Shown piece after piece: positions 1 through 10,079 of a stretch of DNA of 64,000 nucleotides. The stretch covers positions 917,001 to 981,000 of the forward strand of contig JAFEUB010001048.1 in assembly GCA_024529925.1 (NCBI GenBank), in the 5' to 3' direction. This DNA is from Ophthalmolycus amberensis (taxonomy: Eukaryota; Chordata; Actinopteri; Perciformes; Zoarcidae). The notes under the pieces are model-generated. The model did not search any database. It was not told the DNA's origin and saw nothing but the letters and a program-made list of their open reading frames with translations. The translations under genes were made by a program, and so were the position numbers. The stretch's first letter is position 1, and each line of letters starts with the position of its first letter.

Positions 1-1430
1 TAAGAGGTCGACGCGCTCTGCTGTGTTTAGTTGTATGTTAATGAAAAGTCGCTCCCATTAGGCTAATCTTTTGTTGCATTCATGTCATGCGGAAATACAG
101 GAATCGTGTTACGATTAAAGCGGAACAAGAAGTTGTGAAAATAAGAGGGAAAATCGAAATGTTCCACAATAACAGCATAATCAAGATGTGACCTTTGTGA
201 ACAGAGACAGTTCAAGCTGAAGTTAATGCTATGGAAAAAGTAATCTAATTCATATTCACACGTTAGAAAATGAAAGGACATATAAAGGAGTCATTTCACT
301 CCACACGTCTATGTGGAGATGGAGAAATGTGAAAGAGGGAGGCTGATTTGTCCCCATAAGTTATGCATTTTCTTATCATTTGCAGTTATGGCTAGACTCC
401 AAACTTGGCGGTGTGCACTGCCAGTGAGGCAACAATGGAAGACAGGGAGAGATTATTTAGATCCCTCCCCCCTCCCCTTTAGAATATTGTCTATTTTATA
501 CCACCATAATGCAATTTAGGTACATGCAGGTCATTTGCAATGAGCATAGTGTTCTTCCAACATAATATCTTCTGCAACACTCGCCTCTTTCTTAGAAATT
601 GTCCCGAGGAAGAGGACTTTGGCAGATTTTGGAAAAACAAAAACACTCTTCAGGTCTGGATGTAATTATGCCAGACAGAGCCTGCTACCTGCTGCGTGGG
701 AGGATGTCAGGCAGAGAGAGAAATCAAATGACTTCCCCTCTGTAGGCTACCAACGCACCGTCAGCTACAGCCTTTCTGGTCAGCCAAACGATGGCTCGAA
801 GGTTTCCTCATCCACACATGTGTTCCTCTGTTGGGTTTGGGCTTCACAAATAATAATGCCGTGGGTTTTCCCCATCACACACATACGCTAGTTTCTTATT
901 GCACTGCCAAGATGTCATGTAATACCAGTTTACATAAAAGGTATTGATTTACAATGTTAACCTGAAATGTTTCAGATTTGAACAAGCTGGAACTATTGCC
1001 TATTTATCATCAAGTATAAGCTGTAAAACAGCAAATGGTCTGCAACAGTAGCCCACACACTGCATTTTTTTAAATAACCACACTATGTCAAAGATATTAT
1101 GGCTTTGGCTTTGCTTCATGCTTGGCTAACTTTCAGAATTGTTGGGGCGGGTGCTTTAAACACGTGAATATGGAAGTCAGCACTTTCAGGAAGGCCGAAC
1201 AGCTCCTTTGAGGGAGGAATCGGTTGCTGTCTGGTTGTTCCATGTAGTAAATCTGTGTGTATCTGCTCTTTCACTTCACAATTACGGAAAGCACTCAAGG
1301 GTAAGAGAGGACCAAAACCAGCTGAAACTTCAGCAAAATTACTTTCTCATTAACGTATGTTTCCTGGGATTAGGAAATCCCAACTGTCCACTTTGCAGCA
1401 ATGAACTAATGGAACAATGCATGTATGTCG
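1..1430. other. Flank downstream of selenoj, no gene seen
   Basis: No exon-like frame with splice signals, no RNA gene and no clear repeat was recognised. The open frames here are short and have no familiar protein motif. Confidence 0.5.
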
Positions 1431-1445
1431 GTGAAATTTTGGTTC

Positions 1446-1451
1446 TTTATT
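1446..1451 (-). terminator. selenoj: Candidate polyadenylation signal AATAAA of selenoj
   Basis: AATAAA lies on the minus strand about 290 nt after the TAG stop and downstream of the SECIS candidate. This gives a 3' UTR of roughly 300 nt. Confidence 0.6.
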
Positions 1452-1552
1452 TGAGACATTTGTTATAATGCAGCTGTCGAGGATAAATGAACTCCAGGAA
1501 CTCAACACAACATAAATACCTTGCACAGACTTTCACTTTTTTACATGACGCA

Positions 1553-1632
1553 ACTTTGACAGAGCAAATGGTTTCGAGTTTCATTCACACAAGACTTTAA
1601 AATGTAACTGTCATGGATCGTCGTGTCAAAGT
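1553..1632 (-). promoter_or_regulatory. selenoj: Candidate SECIS element in the selenoj 3' UTR
   Basis: About 105 nt past the stop the minus strand shows ATGA (1614-1611), then 12 nt, an AAA (1598-1596), 12 nt and TGA (1583-1581). This is the spacing of a SECIS quartet and apical adenosines. The 5' and 3' arms pair imperfectly, with A-U, C-G and G-U pairs plus one bulge. Below the quartet, CGA (1620-1618) pairs with TCG (1577-1575). A perfect 9-bp basal stem, ACTTTGACA (1632-1624) with TGTCAAAGT (1561-1553), closes the structure. The fold was found by eye. Helix II is weaker than ideal. Confidence 0.6.
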
Positions 1633-1736
1633 ACATCTGCAACTTGAGAAAGTCTTCTAGCTTCAATTATGCACACTCCATAAATACTTTATATGGGATA
1701 AAAAGAACGGCATTTCGGGCAAAAATCAAAGCTGAA

Positions 1737-1841
1737 CTACAATTGCAGCTTTTTTTCGACCAAATTTTCGGATAGCTCCAGCAGAAGAGGATATCTCAGT
1801 GTCCTCTTCCTCCAAGACTCTGGGACTCCCTGGAGACCAGT
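1737..1841 (-). CDS. selenoj: selenoj coding exon 9 (terminal, stop TAG)
   Basis: This exon encodes residues 311-344, including LQGVPESWRKRTLRYPLLLE, the usual C-terminal helix of the family, then a Lys-rich tail and TAG at 1739-1737. The acceptor is TGTTTTCAG. It starts in phase 0, matching exon 8. Confidence 0.94.
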   Translation of the reverse strand, partial: TGLQGVPESWRKRTLRYPLLLELSENLVEKKLQL

Positions 1842-4800
1842 CTGAAAACACATCAAGACGACAGCTGAAAGGCAGCACAAAGCTTTCAGAAGATCTGAGC
1901 TCGCTGTCAAACTCATCACACAAGCATATTAAACACTTATATAACAAAATATAAGTAGCAACAAAAAATATCCATATAAGAAAAACAACAAATATAATAG
2001 TTAATATGAAAGGATTGCATTCAAGGTGATGAATATTGCACAATCCTGTGCAATATTCATCACCTTGAATGCAATCCTTTTACGGTATGTCTTGTTTGTT
2101 CTTAAATGGATGATTGTATTGTTTCTCATATTTTATTTCATTATTAATCTTTGTTTATGTCTTTCTCTAATGAAGCCTCCCAGCGCAAGTATTTGATAGA
2201 TTGTACTTGTACAAGCGTAGTGACAATAAACATCTGGAATCTTGAACAATTACAGACAACAATATGCTAAATTATAAATGTGAACCATGAAACACACATG
2301 GTTGATATCTTTGCCTGCTTTTAAATGATTATTTTTCCATTGTTGATTGATTATGTGACCAAGTTAACTCTTGTACTCTTAGAGTAGCATTGTGCTGTCA
2401 CACATTATTTGGTTATATGTCTATTTCATTACAAAACAAAAATCAAAACACCTTTTCCTCAAATCACTCTTTAGAAATATAAACTATTATAGAAAAAGCA
2501 CATTTCCGAACGCATTTCCTACTCAAAACAGTATCAGTGACTAATGACTATTTCATATGCCTGAGAGCCACACTCCTGCAGTACCTGTGCCCCAAAACAG
2601 GCTCCTATGAAGGAGGCTCTGCTGGCGGTGCATCCCCCGCAGCGCATGGTGTCCCTGACTGCTTCATCCAGCTGTTTCAGCTTCAGGACTCCATGAAGCG
2701 CTCCCTGGAACGCACCAGGCAAAGCTAGACGCAAACCCAGATTTAGCAGGTTAATGCAGTTACTTCACCGTGCATTATTTGATTTACTTTTGCAATCTCA
2801 TTATAATATAGGCTTGTAAGTTAAGCAGACCTGGGCTGCACAATCTCACATGTACATTAAGCATCTCAACCTTTTAGCCCTGTAAAACCTGAGACACTCA
2901 ACTCAGCAGGAAGGGGGAAATGAAAGGGAAGGAGCAGGGAGACCATTAGTCAGGAGATCAAAGGATGGAGGACCCTCCTAACGGATATGCTGACAGGGAG
3001 GGTACGCGAACCGTGCCAAGTCAACAGACCTGGATCCTGCTGCCACCGCCTGGCTTACCTCATGTGTTGGTGAACACAGCAGGTACGAGCTGTTGGGATG
3101 TCTTGGCTAGGTTGTCCTTCACCTGGTGGATATGCACTTCAGCGGAGATCCAGGAAGAGAGATAGACTGTATTGTTTAGTGTTCAAACATTGAGGCCCAT
3201 TTTTGGATGTGGCTGCTTATTGTCATAACACACATTATGTATCTTCTTCATCTTTTCTGTGACATTATATATTGATTTTGAAAGACAAATGCTAAAAGAC
3301 CATGAAGACCATTTTGTGTTTCGTGCAGTTTTGAACATGCACTTTTCCCACGAGACCTTTTTGTTTGTGTGGTCTGTTCTACCTGCTTGTTTGAAGGAAG
3401 GATGAGAGTTGACAAAAGTAAATAGTTCCTGCTTTATACTGGTAAATACTCGGCTTCACCAAATACAGCAGATTTCACACCAAAACCATGACTGATTACG
3501 TTAAATGCAATGTACCCGCTGCTAGCAACTACAGGTCACCTGCCATGTTTTGTCACAGATATTACACTTAATTAAATAGTATGACATTTTGGGAATCATT
3601 CACCTTCTTGCTGAATGTTAAGTGAGACAACCAATTCTGCTCTCATGTCTGGGCCAGGAGTCAGTTAGCTTAATCTAACTTGTATTGCCATTTTTTGAAA
3701 ATAATCATTGTGCTGAAAGTTAGTTAAAAATTTTGATCAACAAGTTTATTCGCTTTCTTGCACAGTGCTATGAGAAGGTTGATACCACTCCAATATCGAT
3801 CCATTTATTGAAATATGAAGCTAGAGCTAGAAGCGTATTAGCTTAGCTGAAAGAAACAGTTAACCTGGTTCAACAAAAGCTCACTAATTAACACGTTATA
3901 TCTTGTTAGCTCAAGCGGTTCTGAAATTAATATAAAAAAGAAAAATTTACATTTTAGTTAATGTTAGTAATGTTTGAATTAAAACTTTTGGCTTTAGAAA
4001 TGCCAGTGAGTTGATTTTCTTTTAGCTTTGGAGTTAGCCAGGCTAACTGTTTACCTCTGCCTCTGGTCTACATGCTAAGCTAAACTAATAAACGGCTATT
4101 GGTTCATATTAATATACTCTTTTCATCCAACTCTTGACAGGAAAGTGAATACGATTATCTTGTTGCTATAATGTCATTATTGCTTTGAATCTCAAAAGGA
4201 CCAAGACACATGTAGCCTTACCAACGACAGCCCGGTCCAGCTCCTGAGGGTTCTGTCTCTTCGGGTCGTTCAACTGAGCCAGAACTGCATCCAGGGCATT
4301 GGGATCTGGACCATTCAGAATGAAATGCTCCAAAAACCTTACGATGTTAGACAGACAAACAAAGGGTAAGCCTCCCTCCACTCATGTCAACATAATTCTG
4401 CAGCTTGTGTGCATGACCAAAAGTTGATCATCTTTTTCAGAACCTTCTCTCACCTCGCTGCAGCCAGCGTCACAGCCACACACATGTTGTTGTTCTGGGT
4501 CACCCGCACGGCTCTCTCCACTTTCTCCAGCATCTCAGGACGGCCTGCGTACATGGCCACCACCGGAGCCAGCTTAGTGACCCCGTCCATCTGACAGTCC
4601 ACATCACAGCCTCAAAAACAAATACACAAACAGAGATTAATGCCACCAAAAAAAAAAAAAGCCAGGGGATGTCTTCACGCACTTCTGATCTGTGCTCTTT
4701 ACCAGTTTCTTCTTTGCCAGCATCCACATTTCTGATGAAAGCCTTTAGGCTGGCATTTCTCCATGGGCCGTCTATGGGGAGGATGGCTTTGGGACCTAAC

Positions 4801-6832
4801 AAATGCAGCAAACAGCTGGTTTATATAGGGAAATGAATGCATTTGACAGCTTCACCCTCATTAATAAGAGAGAATCAGAGAGGCCTGGATCGGGGACAAA
4901 AGAAGGGAGAGAGGAAGAGAAACATTTCCTTGTCTGTCGATGCAGTTTATGTTTCTGTAGGTGGAGCCATTTTCTTTGTCTACTCCGTCGTGGTTATCAC
5001 TGCCAATGATGGTGACACAGCTCGTCTTATATTATTCAGAGACATAAAGCCGTCTACAGTTTACTGCACCCAAAAGTGCCCTACGTGCTGTGGTGATATA
5101 CAGCAGCACTGTAGTTATATGATATTCTGACCGTAAAAAAAGCAGCACCAATCCAAAGCTCTCAACACCAAGAACAGAGAAGTCTGACTGTATGGAATAT
5201 CTTAGAGGGAATTCCCCATCAGCTGGTAGGAAAAACGCTGTGTACAGAGTTATCAGACAGTAACAGAGGCTCTCACATCCGTCTGGGCCAGTTAAGTTGA
5301 TGATTGACACATATGGACATCACAATATCGACAGTTGCATGAGAGCAGAATGGGCACAGTATACCTCCTTTCTTCATGTAAGGATCATTGAGAGGCACGT
5401 CGTACACGGTTCCTGGGCCAAAGAACTTGTAGATGCGCTTGTTCAAGTCTTCCACATTAACATCTGCCAACACATGACATACTGTATCTTTAAGAAAACA
5501 GTCATTTTAGTTCACTATTAAACATGCTGAGGTGACATCGTCATCAGCCTCAGGAAGTCAGAGCACTCAGAGGAAAATAGTCGAGCACATAACCTCTGAT
5601 TAAACCACACCATGTCCTTTTTAAACTTCAGCTTGGCTTAACGGTTCCCCATGCTTTCAGTGTTTCAGTCTCAGCTAAAAAATTTTACCAACAGTAACCA
5701 TTATGATTAACTTTGATGATTTATTGGCAATCGAACAATGCTAGTGTAACACGTTGGCACTGAGAAAGTCATGTTGCTGCCTGTTTTAGTACCTCCACAC
5801 TGGCTCAGTGACTCAAGCAGGACGTATGCTTGGTCTCCATAGCAGGTCTGCTCGCCAGTCGTCCTGCGGTAGAAAGGATTCGCTGACTGAGGCCGGAACT
5901 CAGGATAGGGCTCCAGATCAGAGAGAACTTCTTTGAGCCTGTCTGGATCGTAGATCCAATGCATGGGCTGGGCTGTATGGGTGGGGAACACACACAAACA
6001 CAACACACACACACGAAACAGAGAGAAAAATAGTAAAACATTCGATAGCATGTTTTTGACATGAAACAGTCTGTCGGTGACAGATACCATGGAAAGGGAA
6101 ATAGATGTGTGTTGTTTGAACCTGATCGAGAATGACCTGTTGGACATTCACCAACCAGGAGCTTACATTTGGGATTAATCCCTTTATTATGCATCATTAT
6201 ATGGTGAGTTAAGAATTGCGTGGTCATAAAAAGGCAAGTTTATTGATAAAGCATTTCAGCAACAAGCCAATTCAAAGTGCTTTATAAGGCATCAAAGCTT
6301 CAAAAGAAACACAGCACAAAAGGACATGCAAATACAATTAAAACCAGTAAATTGTACCAATAAAAGATAATTTTGGCTAGTTTAGGTTTAGCATTGCAGC
6401 TATTGCAGAAACTGTGCTTTCGTAACACTATGGGTGAAGTCAAACTGACTTACACAAGTTAAGGAAACGCCCGTATTTTTATCAGCATGTACAGATGTTG
6501 CTTATGCTGTTGACACCTAAGAAAACAACGAAACATTGTTTGAAACAGAACACTTTTAAAGATGTATGAAAGATAAGTGTGATGTATAAACTCTAGAATT
6601 AAACATGTATATAATATGAAACAGTAGAAGCCGTAACATGCCGTATGAGTAGAACTTAATGAGATGAGATGTTAAGTGTAGGAAGCAGATTTGGTTTGTA
6701 CTATGCAAAGCCCTGTTGCTCTAATTAACTCAGTCCCAACACCAGTATCACACAGTTTATCTTACCTGCTGCATCTGCTGCTGCTGCCCCAATAATGGCC
6801 CCAATGGCTCTGTCTGCCAAAGTCAAGGCCAT
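1737..6832 (-). CDS. selenoj: Selenoprotein J, complete nine-exon coding region
   Basis: The CDS joins nine minus-strand exons: 6832-6766, 5972-5793, 5463-5365, 4795-4703, 4610-4454, 4337-4222, 3136-3059, 2724-2585 and 1841-1737. They total 1035 nt, giving 344 residues plus a TAG stop. All introns are GT-AG and all phases match. The protein belongs to the ADP-ribosylglycohydrolase / jellyfish J1-crystallin fold: an N-terminal block with DAAAQPMHWIYD (residues 20-31), a central DVDCQMDGVTKLAPVVAMY block, an LPGAFQGALHG block (265-275) and a GGCTASRASFIGACFGAQ block (293-310). The single in-frame TGA (residue 263) directly precedes the conserved ALPGAFQG, as expected for Sec in SelJ. The start ATG has an in-frame TAA nine bases upstream. 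The aspartates that bind metal in active hydrolases are not evident in the usual motifs, so a structural role is more likely than ADP-ribose hydrolysis (inference). Family identity is very secure; the name SelJ rests on the TGA. Confidence 0.93.
2009..2080. repeat. Perfect 34-bp inverted repeat with 4-nt spacer
   Basis: Positions 2009-2042 and 2047-2080 are exact reverse complements, separated by ATCC. The palindrome is in selenoj intron 8, so the pre-mRNA could form a 34-bp hairpin. It abuts a LINE-like 3' tail on its right. Confidence 0.95.
2081..2246 (+). repeat. LINE-like 3' tail in selenoj intron 8
   Basis: A T-rich stretch ends in TTGTACTTGTACAAGCG and GTGACAATAAACATCTGG, which resembles the 3' ends of fish non-LTR elements. 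It carries no coding sequence. The family assignment is tentative. Confidence 0.4.
2585..2724 (-). CDS. selenoj: selenoj coding exon 8
   Basis: This exon encodes residues 264-310, starting ALPGAFQGALHG and ending GGCTASRASFIGACFGAQ. In active ADP-ribosylglycohydrolases the second block is a GGDxD(S/T)-type metal-binding motif. Here the acidic residues are replaced by Cys, Ala and Ser. The acceptor is CGTCTAG and the donor GTACTG. Length is 140 nt, phase 1 in and phase 0 out. Confidence 0.95.
3059..3136 (-). CDS. selenoj: selenoj coding exon 7, carries the in-frame TGA (Sec) codon
   Basis: This 78-nt exon encodes residues 238-263. The visible peptide runs from HIHQVKDNLAKTSQQL to PAVFTNT and is followed by TGA at 3062-3060 and one G before the donor GTAAGC. 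Both ends fit the phases of exons 6 and 8 exactly. Without this exon, exons 6 and 8 would still be phase-compatible, but the family segment just before LPGAFQG would be missing. The acceptor is CGCTGAAG behind a pyrimidine-rich stretch. Standard gene callers will probably truncate here or leave the exon out. Confidence 0.88.
3060..3062 (-). other. selenoj: UGA selenocysteine codon (recoded), Sec263
   Basis: This is the only in-frame stop codon in the otherwise complete 345-codon frame. It is followed by 81 well-conserved sense codons before TAG. It lies one nucleotide before the exon 7/8 junction, giving the peptide context FTNT-Sec-ALPGAFQG. Selenocysteine recoding is inferred from SelJ family identity and the downstream SECIS candidate. 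A nonsense mutation is the alternative, but the rest of the frame is undamaged. Confidence 0.85.
3560..4160. repeat. MITE-like interspersed repeat (CTAAGCTAA family), copy 1
   Basis: This stretch, in selenoj intron 6, has imperfect inverted ends. The left end, near ATTCACCTTCTTGCTGAATG, mirrors the right end, near TCTTGACAGGAAAGTGAATA. The interior contains GTTAGCCAGGCTAACTGTTT and ATGCTAAGCTAAACT. Related copies occur near 26080, 31900, 34170 and 56290. It is a widespread teleost noncoding repeat type. Confidence 0.6.
4222..4337 (-). CDS. selenoj: selenoj coding exon 6
   Basis: This exon encodes residues 199-237, including RFLEHFILNGPDPNALDAVL and ending QELDRAVV. The acceptor is TCGTAAG and the donor GTAAGG. 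Length is 116 nt, phase 2 in and phase 1 out. Confidence 0.94.
4454..4610 (-). CDS. selenoj: selenoj coding exon 5
   Basis: This exon encodes residues 147-198, beginning GCDVDCQMDGVTKLAPVVAM and ending TQNNNMCVAVTLAAA. The acceptor is TTTTGAG and the donor GTGAGA. Length is 157 nt, phase 1 in and phase 2 out. It is separated from exon 4 by a 92-nt intron and from exon 6 by a 116-nt intron. Confidence 0.95.
4703..4795 (-). CDS. selenoj: selenoj coding exon 4
   Basis: This exon encodes residues 116-146, with the family block GPKAILPIDGPWRNASL. The acceptor is TTGTTAG and the donor GTAAAG. Length is 93 nt, phase 1 to 1. Confidence 0.94.
5365..5463 (-). CDS. selenoj: selenoj coding exon 3
   Basis: This exon encodes residues 83-115, beginning DVNVEDLNKRIYKFFGPGT and ending NDPYMKKG. 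The acceptor is TTGGCAG and the donor GTATAC. Length is 99 nt, phase 1 to 1, so skipping it would keep the frame. Confidence 0.94.
5793..5972 (-). CDS. selenoj: selenoj coding exon 2
   Basis: This exon encodes residues 23-82. It opens with AQPMHWIYDPDRL, the most recognisable family motif, and ends in a Tyr/Leu-rich helix (YGDQAYVLLESLSQCG). The acceptor is CATACAG and the donor GTACTA. Length is 180 nt, entered and left in phase 1. Confidence 0.95.
6225..6360 (-). repeat. LINE 3'-tail fragment in selenoj intron 1
   Basis: GGCAAGTTTATTGATAAAGC followed by a CCAATTCAAAGTGCTTTATA-type segment matches the stretch at 61135-61200. It is the minus-strand 3' tail of the same fish LINE family. Confidence 0.55.
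6766..6832 (-). CDS. selenoj: selenoj coding exon 1 (start codon)
   Basis: This exon encodes residues 1-22 plus one base. The ATG is at 6832-6830 and an in-frame TAA lies just upstream (6841-6839), which fixes the start. The peptide MALTLADRAIGAIIGAAAAD is the Gly/Ala-rich first helix of the ADP-ribosylglycohydrolase fold. The donor GTAAGA begins at 6765. Phase at the end is 1. Confidence 0.93.
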
Positions 6833-7417
6833 CTGCTTTTATTTCAGACACGAGTACAGAATACACAGGAAATAATGTGAGGGTTTACTCGTTTGTTAGA
6901 ACATAGATCGCCTGACATGAATGTCTGTCATTTTAATTTAATGAAATAGAAATACAGCGCAGTGTTGTTGGAAATGGTCTAATGCAAGTTACGAAGATCA
7001 TTTTGCACATTGAGTTTTATTTCAGTTTTAATTTATGAATGCAACATTCCGTATATCCATATGCAGAAGTCATTTTGTCTTTTTTGTTAATTCTTTTTTT
7101 TGTGAATCAAGCTTGGTTTCATGTAGTTTTCTACCTTTTATTTAGGTAGACAACAGAAGTTACCTTGTAAACGTATGCAACACAGCATTTGACTACATAA
7201 CATCTGATAAAAAGGTTGAAGGATTATTCTTATGCATCCAATAATTTAACCTGAGACAGAACACACTTTGTATTTTGGTTCAGTTTTTTTTATAATATGC
7301 TTAGAATATTAATGTGGATGTTTTTATTGAATACACCAGAAGTCCTTGAAACAATGAGGTGCATCATAATGAAGTGCTAGAGGACCTTTAATGTCAATAA
7401 CGGGATAACTTGTTTAT

Positions 7418-7480
7418 CCTTACCTTTGAGCCTCGTCTTCACCTTTTAGCAAACCACTTGAAGTGTTGGAAAATGTTGTC
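7418..7480 (-). other. selenoj: Possible noncoding first exon of selenoj
   Basis: On the minus strand a GTAAGG donor follows AGACGAGGCTCAAAG, ending at 7424, about 590 nt upstream of the ATG. It could be the 3' edge of a 5' UTR exon spliced near 6833. The acceptor there (AAAAGCAG) has a poor pyrimidine tract, so the leader may instead be continuous. Confidence 0.2.
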
Positions 7481-7879
7481 TCTGTGTCAGTTTTCTGACA
7501 AGGGGTGGGTTCCATCAGCCCAGTGATAAGCACGCACCAATGGTAACCCGAGAAAACTGTTTTGTATCGTATACAGGAGGGAGGCCAAATAGGTGGTAAG
7601 ATAGAGGTTACAACACAGGACTACAGTTATGTATGTAATGTATGTAAGGTTAGGTACATTTTTTTTACTTTTAACATTCAGAAGGCAGCATCTTGTTTGA
7701 AGGTCATCAGGAGATGAAAAACATTTATTGTGCTTCAGGCTATACTGTTGTGTTGCGAGGCTCAATGTTGGAGGTGTTAACTCTATTTTTGGGAACCTGC
7801 AGTATTTATGCAATAGTGTCTCATTAGGGGATTTGGCATAATCGTTACTTGCACACAATATATTTCTAAACTTTATTCA

Positions 7880-8285
7880 TGACAGCCAAGCTAACGGCGC
7901 TGTGAGGTTGTGCTTATAGGCCCAGTGCTTTGAGCTATATGCTAAAGTCAGTATGCTAGCATGCAATTACAATGTTAACATGTTGATGTTCAGTGAGTAA
8001 TGTTTCCCAAGTTCTTGCTGTAGCATGTTAGCATGCTATAATCTGCTAATAAGCATCAAACACAAAGCTGATGAGAATGTTTTGCAGATATTTTTGAAAT
8101 ATCTGACCTGACAATGGCGCTCAATGAAAAGCGAGTGAAGGTCAGGGCCATAAATGTCAACCTCTTGGTGGTGCTTGTGGAAAGGTAAGATCCACAGTCT
8201 GGGGACCGTGTATGTCTGTACAAAATGTCATGCCGATTAATCTGATAATTGTCAAGATATTTCAGTCCGGATCAAAAATAAAAAG
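7880..8285. repeat. CTAACATGC-type teleost interspersed repeat, copy A
   Basis: This repeat contains GCTAGCATGC and TTAACATGTTGATG, then CAGTCTGGGGACCGTGTATG, TGTACAAAATGTCATG and TTGTCAAGATATTTCAGTC. These blocks recur at 9640-9960 and near 58720. It is noncoding. Confidence 0.6.
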
Positions 8286-9639
8286 TGAAAGTTAGTAAAA
8301 AAAATAAAAATAAAAGGAAGAGAACATATAACTTGCAAGTATATTGATCAAACTCAGCTTGTGTTGCATCTTGATACGACTGACTGTCCCAAATGCTTTT
8401 GGAGATGCAGAACTGTCTCCATGCTTCTTCAGACAACTTCTGCTTTGCAGGGTTTTTGAGGCCCTCTACAGACATAACACTGGGGGTCACCCCCCTCACC
8501 CACTGAGCTTGGAGCTCCAGCCGTATGGACTGTTTCTGAGCCTGACCTCGTGACTAAACTCTGACTGTTTTAATAAAACCATTAACGTCTTTTTTAAATC
8601 CCTCAACTCATTTATCAGTTAATTTGCACTTGACGAACTCTACTGCGACACCGGAGGGCAATTTACTATGTGTTGCTTTCAAAGACTCTTTGTCATTTTA
8701 ATTCATCATGCTCTCTCTGTATATCTTCCACTCCATTACGTCCATCCTGATGGATCCCCAGCTGATCCCACTGTTCCAGGACTGGCCAGGCGCCACTTAT
8801 CCCTGGCCTCTCATGGGTATCCAGGCCATTGATTACTCTCCTGTCCTCCTAAACCAGCAAAATAGAGTGCTATGGGTAGGGTCAGGGAATCAATAGCAGT
8901 TAGACAACAATGAACAAAAGCTGATAAGGGGGTATTTAGTAATACCTCTGTGTTATGATTGTGAATGTCATTCTGGAAGAAATCTGAAGGTATTTATGCT
9001 ACTTTATGTTTAAACTTGCCACGTGTACCAAAATCCTTCTCAAGATACTTATTAAAATTGTGCATCATTTAGGAGAAAAAAGGAAAGAGGAGTATGAAGG
9101 TCCTTTGATGAACATTAAACACATTACATTCAAATGTATGTAAATGCATTAACTCTCAGTTACAGCAGAGACATTCATTTTCATAGGACAAGTCCGCAGG
9201 AAATGGATTTGCATTTGCTTTCTCTGGCAGGGAGATAACATGCCCTTCACAGAGGGTATAAAAGAGCTGCACAAATAGATCAGCCACTGTCATCAGATCA
9301 AGTGACCAGCAGGGTGAAGCTCTATAAATGAAAGCCTGGCAGAATTTGCAAGAAGATATTGATGGAGTGTGTGCAATGTGGCAGTGCCCGCATGTTCGGG
9401 GAGCTGCCAGCTATGATCATCTGACGGTGGGGAATGGAGGGGATGCCACTCTGTTTTTTGATGCCAAAACTTGCAAAGCAACAATAAAGAAGGCATGTGT
9501 GTGTGTTGACCTGGACACAATGCTGTTGTGTGTGGGGGGGGGGGGGCTCTTTCAGGCTCCAGCTTGCGGAAAATACAGCAATGATGACTGTAACCAGAAA
9601 AATAAATTTGTCAAATTACGCATCTACTAGCAATGCTAG

Positions 9640-9960
9640 TGGCTCTGTTAGGCAGAGTGAAGCTTTGTGCTAAATGCTAACACCAGTACGTTAACATGCT
9701 CGCAATGACAATGCTAACATGCTGATGCTAAGCAGGTAGCCTATAAGATTTAGCATGTTGCTATACTAGCGTTAGCTAATTAGCACTAAATACAAAGTAC
9801 AGATGAGGCTGTTGAGAATGTCATTAGTTTTGCAGGATATTTGGTTATAAAACAAAGTATTGGAAACATTTAAACTTGAAAAGTCAGACGATCATGAGGA
9901 CTCATCCTCGTGCATGCATGTATAAAATGTCATAGCGATCCAGCCCGATCTCATTCCCAG
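9640..9960. repeat. CTAACATGC-type teleost interspersed repeat, copy B
   Basis: This diverged copy of the repeat at 7880 includes GTTAACATGCTCGCAATGAC, GCTAACATGCTGATGCTAAG, a TTTTGCAGGATATTTGG block and ATGTATAAAATGTCATAGCG. Confidence 0.6.
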
Positions 9961-10079
9961 GTTGTCAAATACATATTGTCTGTATATAACACTGGACTTA
10001 AAGGATGGATGGGTCAAACAAACACAGGACTTTCACCTTGGAGACCACAGTTTGTGTCCCATAAGGAACCAAAAGTCAA

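Noticed and set aside
1611..1737. The selenoj TGA as a true stop with the gene ending at exon 7
   Set aside because: Exons 8 and 9 keep the family sequence in phase and end with a normal TAG, so the gene is not truncated.
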